Shown here piece by piece: positions 36,299-46,428 of a DNA stretch of 64,000 nucleotides. Source of the DNA: Desulfuromusa sp. (GTDB taxonomy: Bacteria > Desulfobacterota > Desulfuromonadia > Desulfuromonadales > Geopsychrobacteraceae); NCBI GenBank assembly GCA_016744675.1, contig JADGDX010000003.1, forward strand, positions 1-64,000, in the 5' to 3' direction. How positions within the stretch are numbered: the stretch's first letter is position 1; every line of letters starts with the position of its first letter. The position numbers and the translations under genes were made by a program. The notes under the pieces were generated by a model. It did no database searches. It saw only the letters and a program-made list of their open reading frames with translations, and was not told the DNA's origin.

Positions 36299-38128
36299 AT
36301 GGATGTTTTAAAATTTAGAGAGATGTTTTTGGCTGAAGCCGCTGAACATCTCCAAATGATGGTTGATATTTTAGTTCAGCTTGATTCTGACCCTGAGGAT
36401 CAGGATGGCATTGATGCCTTATTCCGTGAAGCCCACTCCATCAAGGGGATGGCGGCGACAATGGAGTATGCTGAAACCGCACGGTTGGCGCACCATCTGG
36501 AAGATCGTCTTGATATCTGTCGGAAACAGGGACGGATCAGCGGCGTTGAAATTGACTGGCTTCTTGAGGCCAATGATCTGCTGAAGTTATTGCTAGAGGA
36601 TATTCGCAACGATAGCACGGAACGGTCTATTGAGTCTTTTCTGGGGACAATTCCGCAGGAGTCAGAGGCTTGTCCTCCTCTGGAAGGCAAAGCGGATGGC
36701 CCGTTGGAATGTGACCAGGGTCAGCAAATTCAATTACGTTTACGCGACACCGTGGTGGCTCCGGGGGCACGGTTTATGGTGCTTTTAAAGCGATTCTCCG
36801 ATTTTGGGACCGTCCTGGGCTCAACACCATCAGCGGAGGAGCTTCTTCAGGGGGGGGAATCTCTTCATCTCGCGGTGACTCTTAAAAGTGACCTTTTTCA
36901 GCAACAAATCCATGATCAATTGCTGAAATATAGTGAAGTAGAGGAAATTACCTTTGTCGATGAAGCAGAGGTAAAAAAAGAGAAGCAGCCCGAAAAACGT
37001 CCTTCAGGAAAGACGGTGCGAGTGAGCACTGAACTTCTGGATCACTTTATCAACCTGACGGGCGAACTGATTACAAATCGTAATCAGTTGCAAAACGCCT
37101 TGCGTGAGCGTCAGTGGGAAGAGCTCGATGATGGGGTTGGGCAGTTGGTGCGGTTGGTGAAAAATCTTCATCATCAGGTTTTACAAGTTCGAATGGTGTC
37201 TCTTCAGGGATTGACGGGACGTTTATCACGGACAGTCCGTGATCTTGCACGCAATCACAAAAAAGAAATTGAATTTCAGGTGGTCGGGGCAGAGATTGAA
37301 CTGGACCGAGCGATTGTTGAAGAATTGACTGATCCTCTGGTTCACATGATACGTAATGCCATTGACCATGGCATTGAAGAGAAGGGAACAATCACCCTGA
37401 AGGCCTGGCGTGAGCGGGATCAGGTTTTGGTTCAGGTTGCAGATGATGGCTGTGGAATAGATCCTGACAAAATTCGCCAGCGGGCACTCGAAAAAGGGCT
37501 TTTGAATCCATCTCAAGCACAAACAATTCGTGATTATGATCTTTTCCAATTAATCTGTCAGCCGGGTTTTTCTACTGCGGATGAAATTAGTGAAACCTCT
37601 GGGCGTGGTGTCGGGATGGATGTCGTTAAGACGGCGATCGAGCGCGTTGGAGGCCTTTTATTGATTGATTCAAGCCCTGGAGAAGGGGCGCGAATCACGT
37701 TGAAATTACCCATTTCACTAGCAATTATTCGCGTTCTCATTGTTGAATGTGATGGAAGTTGGATGGCTATGCCGATTACCCGGGTGGTTCAGACGGTTGA
37801 AATATCCCCCGATGAAGTCCAAAGCAGCGGAAAGCAACTGATGATCAATTATCAGGATGAATTGCTGCCGATGCTGTCATTGCGCAAAATTTTAAAGCGA
37901 CCTCAAGGGTCTCCTCCCGAAACAATCCCGTTAGTTGTTACAGAGGTTATGGGGCGGAAAGTCGGATTGGTCGTCGATCGGTTGGTTGGGCAACGAGAAG
38001 TCTTTATTCAACGTTTGCCCGCTCCGTTTGATCAAATCCGAGGCTGCAATGGTGGGACGATCTTGGGGGATGGACAGATTGTTTTTCTCCTTGATCTGCA
38101 ATCGTTATTTGAACGGCGGAGAAGTTAA
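36299..38128 (+). CDS. cheA: chemotaxis histidine kinase CheA
   Basis: 609 residues from ATG 36299. P1 Hpt domain with phospho-His at 46 (REAHSIKGMAATM), a short P2-like region, P3 dimerisation (STELLDHFINLTGELITNRNQL), P4 ATPase (VHMIRNAIDHGIE, DDGCGI, GRGVGMDVV) and P5 CheW-like domain to the end. All catalytic blocks are intact. It closes the chemotaxis set; cheB and cheD are not present here. Confidence 0.95.
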   Translation: MDVLKFREMFLAEAAEHLQMMVDILVQLDSDPEDQDGIDALFREAHSIKGMAATMEYAETARLAHHLEDRLDICRKQGRISGVEIDWLLEANDLLKLLLEDIRNDSTERSIESFLGTIPQESEACPPLEGKADGPLECDQGQQIQLRLRDTVVAPGARFMVLLKRFSDFGTVLGSTPSAEELLQGGESLHLAVTLKSDLFQQQIHDQLLKYSEVEEITFVDEAEVKKEKQPEKRPSGKTVRVSTELLDHFINLTGELITNRNQLQNALRERQWEELDDGVGQLVRLVKNLHHQVLQVRMVSLQGLTGRLSRTVRDLARNHKKEIEFQVVGAEIELDRAIVEELTDPLVHMIRNAIDHGIEEKGTITLKAWRERDQVLVQVADDGCGIDPDKIRQRALEKGLLNPSQAQTIRDYDLFQLICQPGFSTADEISETSGRGVGMDVVKTAIERVGGLLLIDSSPGEGARITLKLPISLAIIRVLIVECDGSWMAMPITRVVQTVEISPDEVQSSGKQLMINYQDELLPMLSLRKILKRPQGSPPETIPLVVTEVMGRKVGLVVDRLVGQREVFIQRLPAPFDQIRGCNGGTILGDGQIVFLLDLQSLFERRRS

Positions 38129-38173
38129 TCCCCTCCCTATTGTCACTTTAGATCATCATTGAAAGAGAAAACG

Positions 38174-39097
38174 ATGGCTTCTGGATCAAAAAAAGTTATT
38201 TATGCCGCACTTATTGGAAATACCCTGATTGCGATAACTAAATTTATTGCCGCTTCGATCACCGGAAGCTCAGCGATGCTTTCTGAAGCTATACACTCTC
38301 TGGTTGATACGGGGAATCAGGGGTTGCTTCTCTATGGTATGAAGAGGGCAAAAAAACCTGCCGATAAACAGTTTCCCTTTGGTCATGGTAAAGAGATCTA
38401 TTTCTGGAGTTTTATTGTCGCCATCCTTATTTTTGCTCTCGGCGGTGGAATTTCAATTTATGAAGGAATCCATCATCTCCTTCATCCTCAGCCGACAAAA
38501 AGTCCACTGATAAATTACCTTGTTTTGGGGTTGGCCATCATTTTTGAAGGGGCTGCATGGTTTTTAGCCTTTCGCGAATTCAGAAAACATAAAGGCAGAA
38601 ATGGCTATATTGATGCGATAAATCAGACAAAAGATCCCTCAGTGATCGTTGTTCTTTTTGAAGATTCTGCTGCGATGCTAGGTTTATTTGTCGCTTTGGC
38701 CGGTGTTGCTCTGACCCAGATTACAGGAAATGTTTATTTTGACGGTGGTGCCTCTATCCTGATTGGACTTATCCTGATCGGAACGGCCATTTGGCTTGCA
38801 CGTGAAACAAAGGGGCTGTTGATTGGTGAAAGCGCTGAACCCGAGATTGTCGAGGGGATTCTGGATATGGTGCAGAAGAGCCCGATTATTGAAAGTACCA
38901 ATGAGATCCTGACCATGCATATGGGGCCTGACTTTATTCTTGTGACATTGAGTGCCGATTTTGCCGACAGTGCTTCTGCTGATAACGTTGAAAAAGAAGT
39001 TGGCGCGCTGGATCTCCAGATAAAGACCAAATTCCCTAGAGTTAAACGGGTCTTTATTGAAGCAGAAAAAATGGTGCGTCAGACGACCATCTCTTAA
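38174..39097 (+). CDS. cation diffusion facilitator family transporter
   Basis: About 307 residues with six predicted membrane helices. The CDF signature GSSAMLSEAIHSLVDTGNQGLLLYG in the second helix region (metal site usually HxxxD, here H and D in AIHSLVD) and FEDSAAMLGLF in the fifth are visible, followed by a cytoplasmic domain. Likely a divalent-metal:proton antiporter (Zn, Fe or Mn). ATG 38174 is preferred over TTG 38159; neither has a strong Shine-Dalgarno. Confidence 0.9.
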   Translation: MASGSKKVIYAALIGNTLIAITKFIAASITGSSAMLSEAIHSLVDTGNQGLLLYGMKRAKKPADKQFPFGHGKEIYFWSFIVAILIFALGGGISIYEGIHHLLHPQPTKSPLINYLVLGLAIIFEGAAWFLAFREFRKHKGRNGYIDAINQTKDPSVIVVLFEDSAAMLGLFVALAGVALTQITGNVYFDGGASILIGLILIGTAIWLARETKGLLIGESAEPEIVEGILDMVQKSPIIESTNEILTMHMGPDFILVTLSADFADSASADNVEKEVGALDLQIKTKFPRVKRVFIEAEKMVRQTTIS

Positions 39098-39196
39098 TCA
39101 GCGTCTTGATATCAACTGTCCTCTGCCTTGTCCCAACAGCTTCAGATCTGTTAAGCTTGATCTCTTTTGCCTTCCGACATATTCAGGAGCTTCATT

Positions 39197-39961
39197 ATGC
39201 TTAAAGGGTGGTTTGTTTGCCTACTGTTTTTACTCTCTTTTCCGGGGTTGTCTTTGTCTACGGACACAGATTTAAGTGATGTTATCGATGCACTCGAAAC
39301 ACCATTTAAGGCACAAACAGAAAGCTCAGCTCAGATCCAAGATTTCAGTGCGGATTTTATTCAAAAATCTCATATCGCTTCAATTGGACGGACTCAGCAG
39401 GGGCAGGGGACGGTTCATTTTAAATTTATGACAGCAACCACGAAAGAGACTCCATTGGCCAAGTTTCGCTGGGAGTATCACGAGCCCAGCGTTCAGGAGA
39501 TTATTTCTGATGGGGCAACAATGTGGGTTTACCTTCCTGAAAACCAGCAGGTAATAGAGAGTGATATCAGTCAGCTTAATGACCAGCAGGGTAAAAACCC
39601 CGTGACTTTTCTCAGCGGCCTTGGAAATCTTTCTCGCGATTTCTTAATTGAATGGGGGGCGGAAAAAACCGTTGCAGGGGGTGACTATCTGTTGTTGTTA
39701 GTCCCTCGTGAAGAGTCTCCATTGATCCGGCAGATTGAAGTTGTTGTTAACAAGAAAGTTGTCGATTTGTGGATGAACAAAGGTAAAGCGGGGAAAAACT
39801 TTCCTATTTTGTCAACTCTTGTCACCGATCCGAATGATAATCAGACGACAATCATGTTTCGCCATGTTAGGGTGAATCAAAAACTTGCCGACACATTATT
39901 TTTATTTGAGCGCCCCGAAGGGGTTGAATCAGTTGACCCGGGGATGCAGATGGGTTTTTAA
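39197..39961 (+). CDS. lolA: outer-membrane lipoprotein carrier LolA
   Basis: Periplasmic chaperone that moves lipoproteins from LolCDE to the outer membrane. About 254 residues with a signal peptide (MLKGWFVCLLFLLSFPGLSLS), then LolA-fold motifs IQDFSADFIQKS, FRWEYHEPSVQEIISDGATMWVYLPENQQV and DPNDNQTTIMFRHVRVN. ATG 39197 is chosen because AGGAG is seven bases upstream and because it gives a clean signal peptide. Confidence 0.9.
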   Translation: MLKGWFVCLLFLLSFPGLSLSTDTDLSDVIDALETPFKAQTESSAQIQDFSADFIQKSHIASIGRTQQGQGTVHFKFMTATTKETPLAKFRWEYHEPSVQEIISDGATMWVYLPENQQVIESDISQLNDQQGKNPVTFLSGLGNLSRDFLIEWGAEKTVAGGDYLLLLVPREESPLIRQIEVVVNKKVVDLWMNKGKAGKNFPILSTLVTDPNDNQTTIMFRHVRVNQKLADTLFLFERPEGVESVDPGMQMGF

Positions 39962-39992
39962 GTAGAGTTTTGTTAGATCATTTGACTCAAGG

Positions 39993-40026
39993 GCCGTTCC
40001 GTTGCTTTTACCACGGAGCGGTTTTG
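39993..40026 (+). terminator. probable intrinsic terminator of lolA
   Basis: CCGTTCCG and CGGAGCGG arms (one wobble) with a loop of about ten bases, followed by TTTTGTGTT. Confidence 0.6.
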
Positions 40027-40136
40027 TGTTATAAGTCTTCGTTTCTGTGAGCTTTCTTAATTATCTAACTTGATTAGTGATATTTTTGTCCTTTGCTAAG
40101 ATTTAAACCAATATGATGTGAATAAGGAGAATCTTT

Positions 40137-40622
40137 ATGCCCAGCTTTGATATTGTCTCAAAGGTCGACTTTCAAGAGGTTGATAATGCTGTGAACCAAG
40201 CCGTCAAAGAGATTTCACAGCGCTACGATTTTAAAGGGACAGCAAATGAAGTGACGTTGGACAAAGAAAGTCTCAGCATCCTTGCTGCTGATGACTACAA
40301 GTTACAGGCGATTAAGGATATTCTGATCGCTAAGTTGGTGCGCCGTAAAGTCTCGCCCAAGTGTTTCAATTATGGCACTGAAGAGAGTGCTTCCGCTGGT
40401 GCCGTTCGGGTGAAAGCATCTATTGTTCAAGGAATCAGTAAAGAAAAAGGGAAAGAAATCGTCAAGCTGATCAAAGAGACCAAATTAAAAGTTCAGGCTC
40501 AGATCATGGATGAGCAGGTTCGCGTCACAGGTAAAAAAATCGACGATCTGCAAGATGTCATGCAGTTATTAAAAGGGAAAGATCTTGATATCGAACTTCA
40601 ATTTGAAAATATGAGGTCTTAA
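40137..40622 (+). CDS. yajQ: YajQ family nucleotide-binding protein
   Basis: 161 residues; [22 protein letters not shown] start, RYDFKG, and [27 protein letters not shown] end are diagnostic. Xanthomonas homologues bind cyclic di-GMP and act as transcription co-factors; others are linked to phage and RNA. AAGGAG precedes the ATG. Confidence 0.96.
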   Translation: MPSFDIVSKVDFQEVDNAVNQAVKEISQRYDFKGTANEVTLDKESLSILAADDYKLQAIKDILIAKLVRRKVSPKCFNYGTEESASAGAVRVKASIVQGISKEKGKEIVKLIKETKLKVQAQIMDEQVRVTGKKIDDLQDVMQLLKGKDLDIELQFENMRS

Positions 40623-40684
40623 GAGTTCTTTCACCGGCTGGATTGTCGTTAATCCCTCCTTTTTGTGGAGAGTGATTGATATAG

Positions 40685-42049
40685 ATGTGTGCTAATCAGG
40701 AAAAAAGCGTGGATAAATTAAAAGTAAGTATGGTCAGCCTTGGTTGTCCGAAAAACCTAGTCGATTCAGAGGTTATGCTGGGTCATCTCCCGCTGGATCG
40801 CTACGAAATCATTCTTGACGAAAGTCAGGCTGATATTATTATCGTCAACACCTGTGCCTTTATTAATGACGCCAAGGAAGAGTCGGTTGATACGATTTTG
40901 GAGGTGAGCGATTATAAAGAGCAGGGGCAGTGTCAGTTACTGGTTGTGGCGGGGTGTTTGCCGCAACGTTATCAGGACGTTTTAAAGGAGCAGCTGCCGG
41001 AGGTTGACCTCTTTCTGGGAACGGCTGAAGGTCCTCAAATTGTTGAGTTGATTGAGCAGCAGTTACAAAGCCCTGTTTCGTCTCAAAAAATAGGGACGCC
41101 TGATTATCTCTATGATCATAAAACTCCACGAGTGAACTCATCTCCAACGTATAGTAGTTATGTTAAGATTGCCGAGGGATGCTCTAATCACTGCTCCTAC
41201 TGTATTATTCCCCAACTGCGCGGCAAATTGCGTTCTCGCAGTATCGTATCTGTTGTCGAGGAAGTACAAAATCTGACCGAGCAGGGTGTGACAGAGATCG
41301 TTTTGATTGCGCAGGATATTACAGATTTTGGAGCTGACCGTGACGATGGAGCAACCCTAGAAAAGCTCTTGAAAGAGTTGGTGAAAATAGAAAAAATAGT
41401 CTGGATTCGCCTTCTTTATGCTTATCCTGACGGAGTTTCGGGTGAACTCATCGAGTTGATTGCAACCCAAGAGAAAATTTGTAAATACTTGGATCTTCCC
41501 TTACAGCATATTGATGATCAGATCCTCACCCAGATGAATCGACATCTCAATGAGAGTCAAACTCGCGATCTATTGCAGCGATTACGTGATAGAATTCCCG
41601 ATTTGACCTTAAGAACTTCTTTTATTGTTGGTTTTCCCGGTGAAACACGTGAGCAGTTTGACAAACTCCATAAATTTGTTGAAGAAGGGCACTTTGAGAG
41701 GGTTGGAGTCTTCCACTATTCACGGGAAGAGGGAACGACGGCTGCAAAAATGGCTGATCAAGTTCCGGCCCGGACGAAAAAAAGTCGCTTGAAAAAACTG
41801 ATGAAGGCCCAAGCACGCGTCTCTTTCAACAAGAATCGCTCCTTAATTGGTCAAACTGAGCAGGTTTTAGTTGAAGGTTACAGTGAAGAGACTGATCTGT
41901 TACTTAAGGGGCGTAGTGCGAGGCAAGCTCCTGATATTGACGGACAATTCTTAATTACCTCAGGGGTTGCCGATGTGGGTGAATATGTCGAGTTGAAGGT
42001 TACCGACTCTTCTGAATATGATCTCATTGGTAAAATTATTGAGGATTGA
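40685..42049 (+). CDS. rimO: ribosomal protein S12 methylthiotransferase RimO
   Basis: Radical-SAM methylthiotransferase modifying Asp-89 of ribosomal protein S12. 454 residues: N-terminal UPF0004 domain with Cys ligands ([34 protein letters not shown]), the radical-SAM motif CSNHCSYC, and a C-terminal TRAM domain. The variant motif with PKNLVDSE is typical of RimO rather than MiaB. Confidence 0.97.
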   Translation: MCANQEKSVDKLKVSMVSLGCPKNLVDSEVMLGHLPLDRYEIILDESQADIIIVNTCAFINDAKEESVDTILEVSDYKEQGQCQLLVVAGCLPQRYQDVLKEQLPEVDLFLGTAEGPQIVELIEQQLQSPVSSQKIGTPDYLYDHKTPRVNSSPTYSSYVKIAEGCSNHCSYCIIPQLRGKLRSRSIVSVVEEVQNLTEQGVTEIVLIAQDITDFGADRDDGATLEKLLKELVKIEKIVWIRLLYAYPDGVSGELIELIATQEKICKYLDLPLQHIDDQILTQMNRHLNESQTRDLLQRLRDRIPDLTLRTSFIVGFPGETREQFDKLHKFVEEGHFERVGVFHYSREEGTTAAKMADQVPARTKKSRLKKLMKAQARVSFNKNRSLIGQTEQVLVEGYSEETDLLLKGRSARQAPDIDGQFLITSGVADVGEYVELKVTDSSEYDLIGKIIED

Positions 42050-42180
42050 TGGCGTTGCAATTTATGCTTAGCCATCGTGTCTTTAAGTTATTGCTGAAAT
42101 ATCCCTTTGAAAGGTTAAGCTGAAGTTTAGAGCGCGGATCAGCTTATTCTTTTGTGGGAGTTCCATATGGTGGTTGATCG

Positions 42181-42576
42181 ATGAAAGCAATTGGTTGGGT
42201 AAAACGGTTGACTCCATTTGATCGTAAGCTGTTGCTTGTTGTGACAGTGATTGTCGTCTTTTCTTTTTTATTACCCCTCAGTCAAAAACGTGGTTCACGC
42301 GTTGTTGTCCGAGCCGATGACCGGATTGTTTTTGTTGCTCCCTTGGCAAAAGAGCAACAGGTCGAATTGGAAGGACCGCTGGGAATCACCGTTTTGAAGG
42401 TTGAAAATGGAGGGGTTCGGGTTAAGAGCTCCCCCTGTTCACAGAAAGTCTGTATCCATATGGGGGAAGCCCGCCATGTTGGCGATTTGCTGGCTTGTGT
42501 CCCTAATCAACTGGTGATAACGATTGAAGGGGAAGACACGGGGGAGGATGCGGAATTTGACTTTATCAGCCGTTGA
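42181..42576 (+). CDS. NusG domain II-containing membrane-anchored protein
   Basis: 131 residues with one N-terminal membrane helix (KLLLVVTVIVVFSFLLPL) and an external NusG-II-like beta domain containing the family hallmark SSPCSQKVCIHMGEA. Homologues are usually next to a Gx transporter gene, as here (the frames overlap). They are thought to be part of quinone or electron-transfer associated membrane functions, but no reaction is established. Confidence 0.85.
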   Translation: MKAIGWVKRLTPFDRKLLLVVTVIVVFSFLLPLSQKRGSRVVVRADDRIVFVAPLAKEQQVELEGPLGITVLKVENGGVRVKSSPCSQKVCIHMGEARHVGDLLACVPNQLVITIEGEDTGEDAEFDFISR

Positions 42577-43150
42577 TTCTCATGAATTAGAACAGGTCCG
42601 AAGACGGGTTTTTCTCGCTTTGTTTGTCGCCCTTGCGGTGGCACTGCATACTGTTGAGGTTCTCCTTCCTAATCCTCTGCCCTGGTTTCGCATTGGTCTG
42701 GCAAATATTCTTGCCCTGACAGCCTTGTTCAGTTATGGCATTCAAGCTCTTTGGATTGTCAGCATCTCAAGAATATTAATCGGTAGCCTCATCTTTGGAA
42801 ATTTGTTCGCCCCGGGGTTTTTACTCTCTCTGGGGGGAGGAATTGCTGCTAATATTCTTATGGGACTTGGCTATAAGGTTTGGTATGGAAAGATTGGCCC
42901 TGTTGGAGTTTCAGTCCTCGGAGCTTTGGGGCATGTGACAGGACAATTATTGATTGCCTGGCTGGTTGTGATTCGTCATCCTTCCATTTGGATGTTACTG
43001 CCGTTCTTTCTTTTATTTGCATTAATCAGTGGTATTGTGAATGGGCTCGCTGCAGATTATCTGCTCGGGTCTTTATATCAACATCCAGCATTTTCTGGGC
43101 TCAAAAGATGGACAGCCCAGACAAAAGATCACCCTGAGGAGGGAATATGA
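42548..43150 (+). CDS. Gx transporter family membrane protein (HepT component I-like)
   Basis: About 200 residues with five or six membrane helices (FLALFVALAVALHTVEVLLPNPLPWFRIGLANI..., FLLSLGGGIAANILMGLGY, LGALGHVTGQLLIAW). This is the family also annotated heptaprenyl diphosphate synthase component I, resembling ECF-type S components. ATG 42548 is used; a TTG at 42524 is alternative. The stop overlaps the next start by four bases, tying it to the nucleotidyltransferase. Confidence 0.82.
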   Translation: MRNLTLSAVDSHELEQVRRRVFLALFVALAVALHTVEVLLPNPLPWFRIGLANILALTALFSYGIQALWIVSISRILIGSLIFGNLFAPGFLLSLGGGIAANILMGLGYKVWYGKIGPVGVSVLGALGHVTGQLLIAWLVVIRHPSIWMLLPFFLLFALISGIVNGLAADYLLGSLYQHPAFSGLKRWTAQTKDHPEEGI

Positions 43151-44142
43151 AAGCAATTTTGCCTGTTGCAGGAAAAGGAACGCGTTTGCGTCCCCATACT
43201 CATACGAAAGCGAAGTCTCTGGTCAATGTTGCCGGAAAAACGGTACTTGAACATATTGTCGAACGTCTGCAATCTATCGATGTGGAGGAATACATTTTTA
43301 TCATCGATGAAAATGGTCAGCAGATTTCTAATTTTATGGGGCAAAAATTTCCCGATTTAAAGTGTAGTTACTATGTGCAGAAGGAACGTCTCGGTCCGGC
43401 TCATGCCGTTGCGCTGGCGGCCCCTTCAGTGCAGCCCGGTGATGATCTCCTTGTTGTTTTTAATGATACGATTTTTGTGACCGATTTGACCCAGATCCCA
43501 GCCCTTTGCGACAATGCTGATGGTCTTATTTACTCAAAAGAGGTCGAAGATTATCAACGCTTTGGAGTCAATGTTCTCGAGGGTGACACCATTGTTGATA
43601 TGGTTGAAAAACCCGATACCCCGATTTCTCGACTTGCACAAGTTGGCCTTTATTATCTAAAAGATGGGGCCGGATTCATCTCTGCCATTGAAGCAACCGT
43701 TGCTGCGGGTGAAACCGTCAAAGGAGAATATTATCTCCCTTCAGTGTTCATGCGCATGATTGGCGATGGTCTTAAATTTAAAGCCCCAGAGATTGATGCC
43801 TGGCTTGATTGTGGTAAGCCCGAAACTTTGCTTGAAACCAATCGCTTTCTCCTTAAGGGAAGACACCATATCCACGGTGACGTTCAAGACAGTGTGTTGA
43901 TTGAGCCGGTCCACATTGGTCATGGTGCGGTGATTCGTAATTCAATTATTGGTCCCAATGTCTCTGTCGCTGCAGAAAGTGTGATAGACAATAGCGTCAT
44001 AAGTGATTCAATTATCAATACGGATAATAAAGTCAGTCATTTGATACTGGATCATTCCTTGTTGGGGGATTCGGTCAACCTGATCGGTTCCCCGCGACGG
44101 ATGAATATCGGTGACCATTCTCATATTGTTATGGATCAGTAA
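43147..44142 (+). CDS. NDP-sugar pyrophosphorylase-type nucleotidyltransferase with left-handed beta helix
   Basis: 331 residues. N-terminal Rossmann-like transferase with the signature ILPVAGKGTRLRPHTHTKAKSLVNVAGK and substrate residues VEKPDTP; C-terminal hexapeptide-repeat region (VLIEPVHIGHGAVIRNSIIGPNVSVAAESVIDNSVI). It resembles glucose-1-phosphate thymidylyl- or uridylyltransferases. The C-terminal repeats could carry an acyltransferase-like or merely structural role. Substrate cannot be fixed from sequence. Confidence 0.88.
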   Translation: MKAILPVAGKGTRLRPHTHTKAKSLVNVAGKTVLEHIVERLQSIDVEEYIFIIDENGQQISNFMGQKFPDLKCSYYVQKERLGPAHAVALAAPSVQPGDDLLVVFNDTIFVTDLTQIPALCDNADGLIYSKEVEDYQRFGVNVLEGDTIVDMVEKPDTPISRLAQVGLYYLKDGAGFISAIEATVAAGETVKGEYYLPSVFMRMIGDGLKFKAPEIDAWLDCGKPETLLETNRFLLKGRHHIHGDVQDSVLIEPVHIGHGAVIRNSIIGPNVSVAAESVIDNSVISDSIINTDNKVSHLILDHSLLGDSVNLIGSPRRMNIGDHSHIVMDQ

Positions 44143-44167
44143 AAAATAGCCACAAAGTCAGCAAGAT

Positions 44168-44220
44168 CACCAAGAGAAAGCTAAAATATGAAAATGCTTT
44201 TGAATTGAGTTCTCTTGGTG
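44168..44220. repeat. long hairpin CACCAAGAGAA / TTCTCTTGGTG
   Basis: Perfect 11-bp arms at 44168-44178 and 44210-44220 separated by 31 bases, preceded by CCACAAAGTCA and followed by GCAAGTGAC. The left part resembles the CACCACA(A/G)AGA elements at 56809 and 58694. It lies in the gap between the nucleotidyltransferase and DUF445 genes and has no T-tract. Confidence 0.6.
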
Positions 44221-44302
44221 GCAAGTGACTCGTATGACCTCGATTTGTTGCTCTGTCCCTCGCTAGTGGAATGATTTGGAAGAAAAAGGGATCATCATCA
44301 TA

Positions 44303-45895
44303 ATGAATTATCAGCAATACCTCCCCTATATTATTCCTCCTCTCCTTGGGGGCATTATTGGCTATGTGACAAACTACATCGCTATTAGGATGTTATTTCG
44401 CCCTTTACGTGCTTGGCGAATTCTAGGAATCAGGGTTCCACTGACTCCCGGTATTATTCCAGCGAAGCGTGGAGAGCTGGCCATCAGGATGGGCGAGATG
44501 GTGGGTGACCATCTGTTAACGGCCGATGACGTTGGACGTGCCTTTGCTAAAGATTCGATTCAAAGAGAACTGCGATTGACAGTGACTGACAAGCTCGGTT
44601 CCATCCTTGATCGTGAACTGGGAACGTTAGAATCGCTTCTTCCTGTACGCTTCCATGCACGCTTTCGTGAGTTAGTCAGCCTTTTTCAGGCGAAAATAGC
44701 CAAATTGATTTATGATTATCTTCAAAGTGAAGAGTTTGAGGAAAAATTACGCCATTCCTTACAAGAGCAAGCAGAGCGCTTTTTGCAACGAGATCTTGCC
44801 AGTTTTTTAACCCCAGAAGGGTATCAGGTGGCTCAAGAACACCTGAGTGACAAGTACAGCAGCTTTTTTCTCTCCCCTAGAACCGCAAGCATGGTAGGTG
44901 ACTACGTCGATCGTAAAACTGGACAAGTTTTGGCCACCGATTTGCCCTTGCGAGATCTGCTGCCTGCCGATCTGGTCGAACTGCTTTTGACTCAGCTTGA
45001 AAAAGAGCTTCCACCGCTTGTCGAAAAGTTTGGTGGGATGCTTTACGATCCGACATTTCGCGAGCGAATGATTAAAAAAGGGAAGCAGTCGATCGATTCT
45101 TTCCTTGATTCTCTCGGTGGCTTAGCTGGCCTTCTTAGTGGATTTATGGATCTGGATAAAATTTATGATAAAATTCCAGAATTCCTTGATAAGGCAGGAG
45201 ACGAAATTGCCGATTGGCTCAAAGACGAAAAAACCCAACAACAGCTGGCAAAGATGTTGCGCGATCGGGCCGATGGCTTACTTGACCGTTCTTTAGCCAG
45301 TTATGTTGAGAAGATGCCGTATGAAAAAATTGAAGGGGTGCGTCAGTTTTTAAAAGATCAGGTTGTTGGGACGGTTCAATCGCGCAAAACGATCGATACT
45401 GCACTTATTTTGACGGAAAGTGCTGTTGATCGTCTTAAAGATCACTCTTTCTCAGATCTGCTTCAGCGGGTTTTGCCCGAAAATGGTCTAGAGCATGTCC
45501 AAGACCGATTTGCTGACAAATTGTTGGAGATGCTTCGATCTTCTCAAGCGCGCGAGTTTCTTGAAACCATTCTGGTTGAGCAGAGCAATCAATGGCTATA
45601 TCACAAACCCCTTGGGTTATTATCTGCCAGAATGCCTGGTGATTTACGCCAAGAGCTAGAAGGTGTGACGTGCCAACTCATTGAAGATATGTTGAAAAAG
45701 GAAGCTCCCCGATTGGTTGAAACCCTTAATGTCAGGCGGATGGTCGAAGAAAAAGTGAATAGTCTTGATTTGTTGCAGGTCGAAGACCTGCTGATGGGGG
45801 TGATGAAGGAGCAATTTAAATATATTAACCTGTTTGGTGCTCTGTTGGGTTTTTTGATTGGTTTTGTTAATATCCTGGCATTTCAATTGATGTAA
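44303..45895 (+). CDS. DUF445 family membrane protein
   Basis: About 530 residues. N-terminal membrane helix with the family motif PLLGGIIGYVTNYIAIRMLFRPLRAW and TPGIIPAKRGELA, a long charged helical middle, and a C-terminal membrane helix (LFGALLGFLIGFVNILAF). Function unknown in bacteria. ATG 44303 gives the family start (MNYQQYLPYIIPPLLGG); TTG 44276 is alternative. Confidence 0.88.
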   Translation: MNYQQYLPYIIPPLLGGIIGYVTNYIAIRMLFRPLRAWRILGIRVPLTPGIIPAKRGELAIRMGEMVGDHLLTADDVGRAFAKDSIQRELRLTVTDKLGSILDRELGTLESLLPVRFHARFRELVSLFQAKIAKLIYDYLQSEEFEEKLRHSLQEQAERFLQRDLASFLTPEGYQVAQEHLSDKYSSFFLSPRTASMVGDYVDRKTGQVLATDLPLRDLLPADLVELLLTQLEKELPPLVEKFGGMLYDPTFRERMIKKGKQSIDSFLDSLGGLAGLLSGFMDLDKIYDKIPEFLDKAGDEIADWLKDEKTQQQLAKMLRDRADGLLDRSLASYVEKMPYEKIEGVRQFLKDQVVGTVQSRKTIDTALILTESAVDRLKDHSFSDLLQRVLPENGLEHVQDRFADKLLEMLRSSQAREFLETILVEQSNQWLYHKPLGLLSARMPGDLRQELEGVTCQLIEDMLKKEAPRLVETLNVRRMVEEKVNSLDLLQVEDLLMGVMKEQFKYINLFGALLGFLIGFVNILAFQLM

Positions 45896-45956
45896 TCGGT
45901 TTCTGTTTTTAACTGGTTTTTTGGGAATGTGTACACTATTTAGAACGGAGTGAATC

Positions 45957-46424
45957 ATGGCAAGAGCAACCTTTGCTGGCGGTTGTTTCTGGGGAATCGA
46001 AGAATCATTCAGGTCTTTACACGGTGTCCTTGAGACAGCCGTTGGTTACATGGGAGGTCAGTGGGATCATCCGAGCTACGAACAGGTCTGTACTGGTGAG
46101 ACGGGACATGCAGAGGTGGTCGATCTTCAATTTGATCCGGCCGTCATCAGTTACCAGCAGCTGATAGAGCATTTCTGGAGTATTCATAATCCAACCAGTT
46201 TGAACTTTCAAGGCGTGGATAAAGGAACTCAATACCGCACAGCGATTTTTTATCACAGTGAAGAACAGTGTCGACTGGCAGAAGAATCCAAAGCTCGTTT
46301 TGACTCATCAGGTGGATATGCTGCGCCAATTGTGACTGAAATAACCTCTTCAGAGCCATTTTGGAAGGCAGAAGAGTATCACCAGAAATATTTCGCAAAA
46401 CAAAAACCCGGTTTTATGTTGTAG
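45957..46424 (+). CDS. msrA: peptide methionine (S)-S-oxide reductase
   Basis: Repairs methionine-S-sulfoxide. 155 residues with the catalytic motif GGCFWGIEESF near residues 8-18, VGYMGG, TGHAEVV and NPTSLNFQGVDKGTQYRT. ACGGAG lies ahead of the ATG. Confidence 0.96.
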   Translation: MARATFAGGCFWGIEESFRSLHGVLETAVGYMGGQWDHPSYEQVCTGETGHAEVVDLQFDPAVISYQQLIEHFWSIHNPTSLNFQGVDKGTQYRTAIFYHSEEQCRLAEESKARFDSSGGYAAPIVTEITSSEPFWKAEEYHQKYFAKQKPGFML

Positions 46425-46428
46425 TTCA

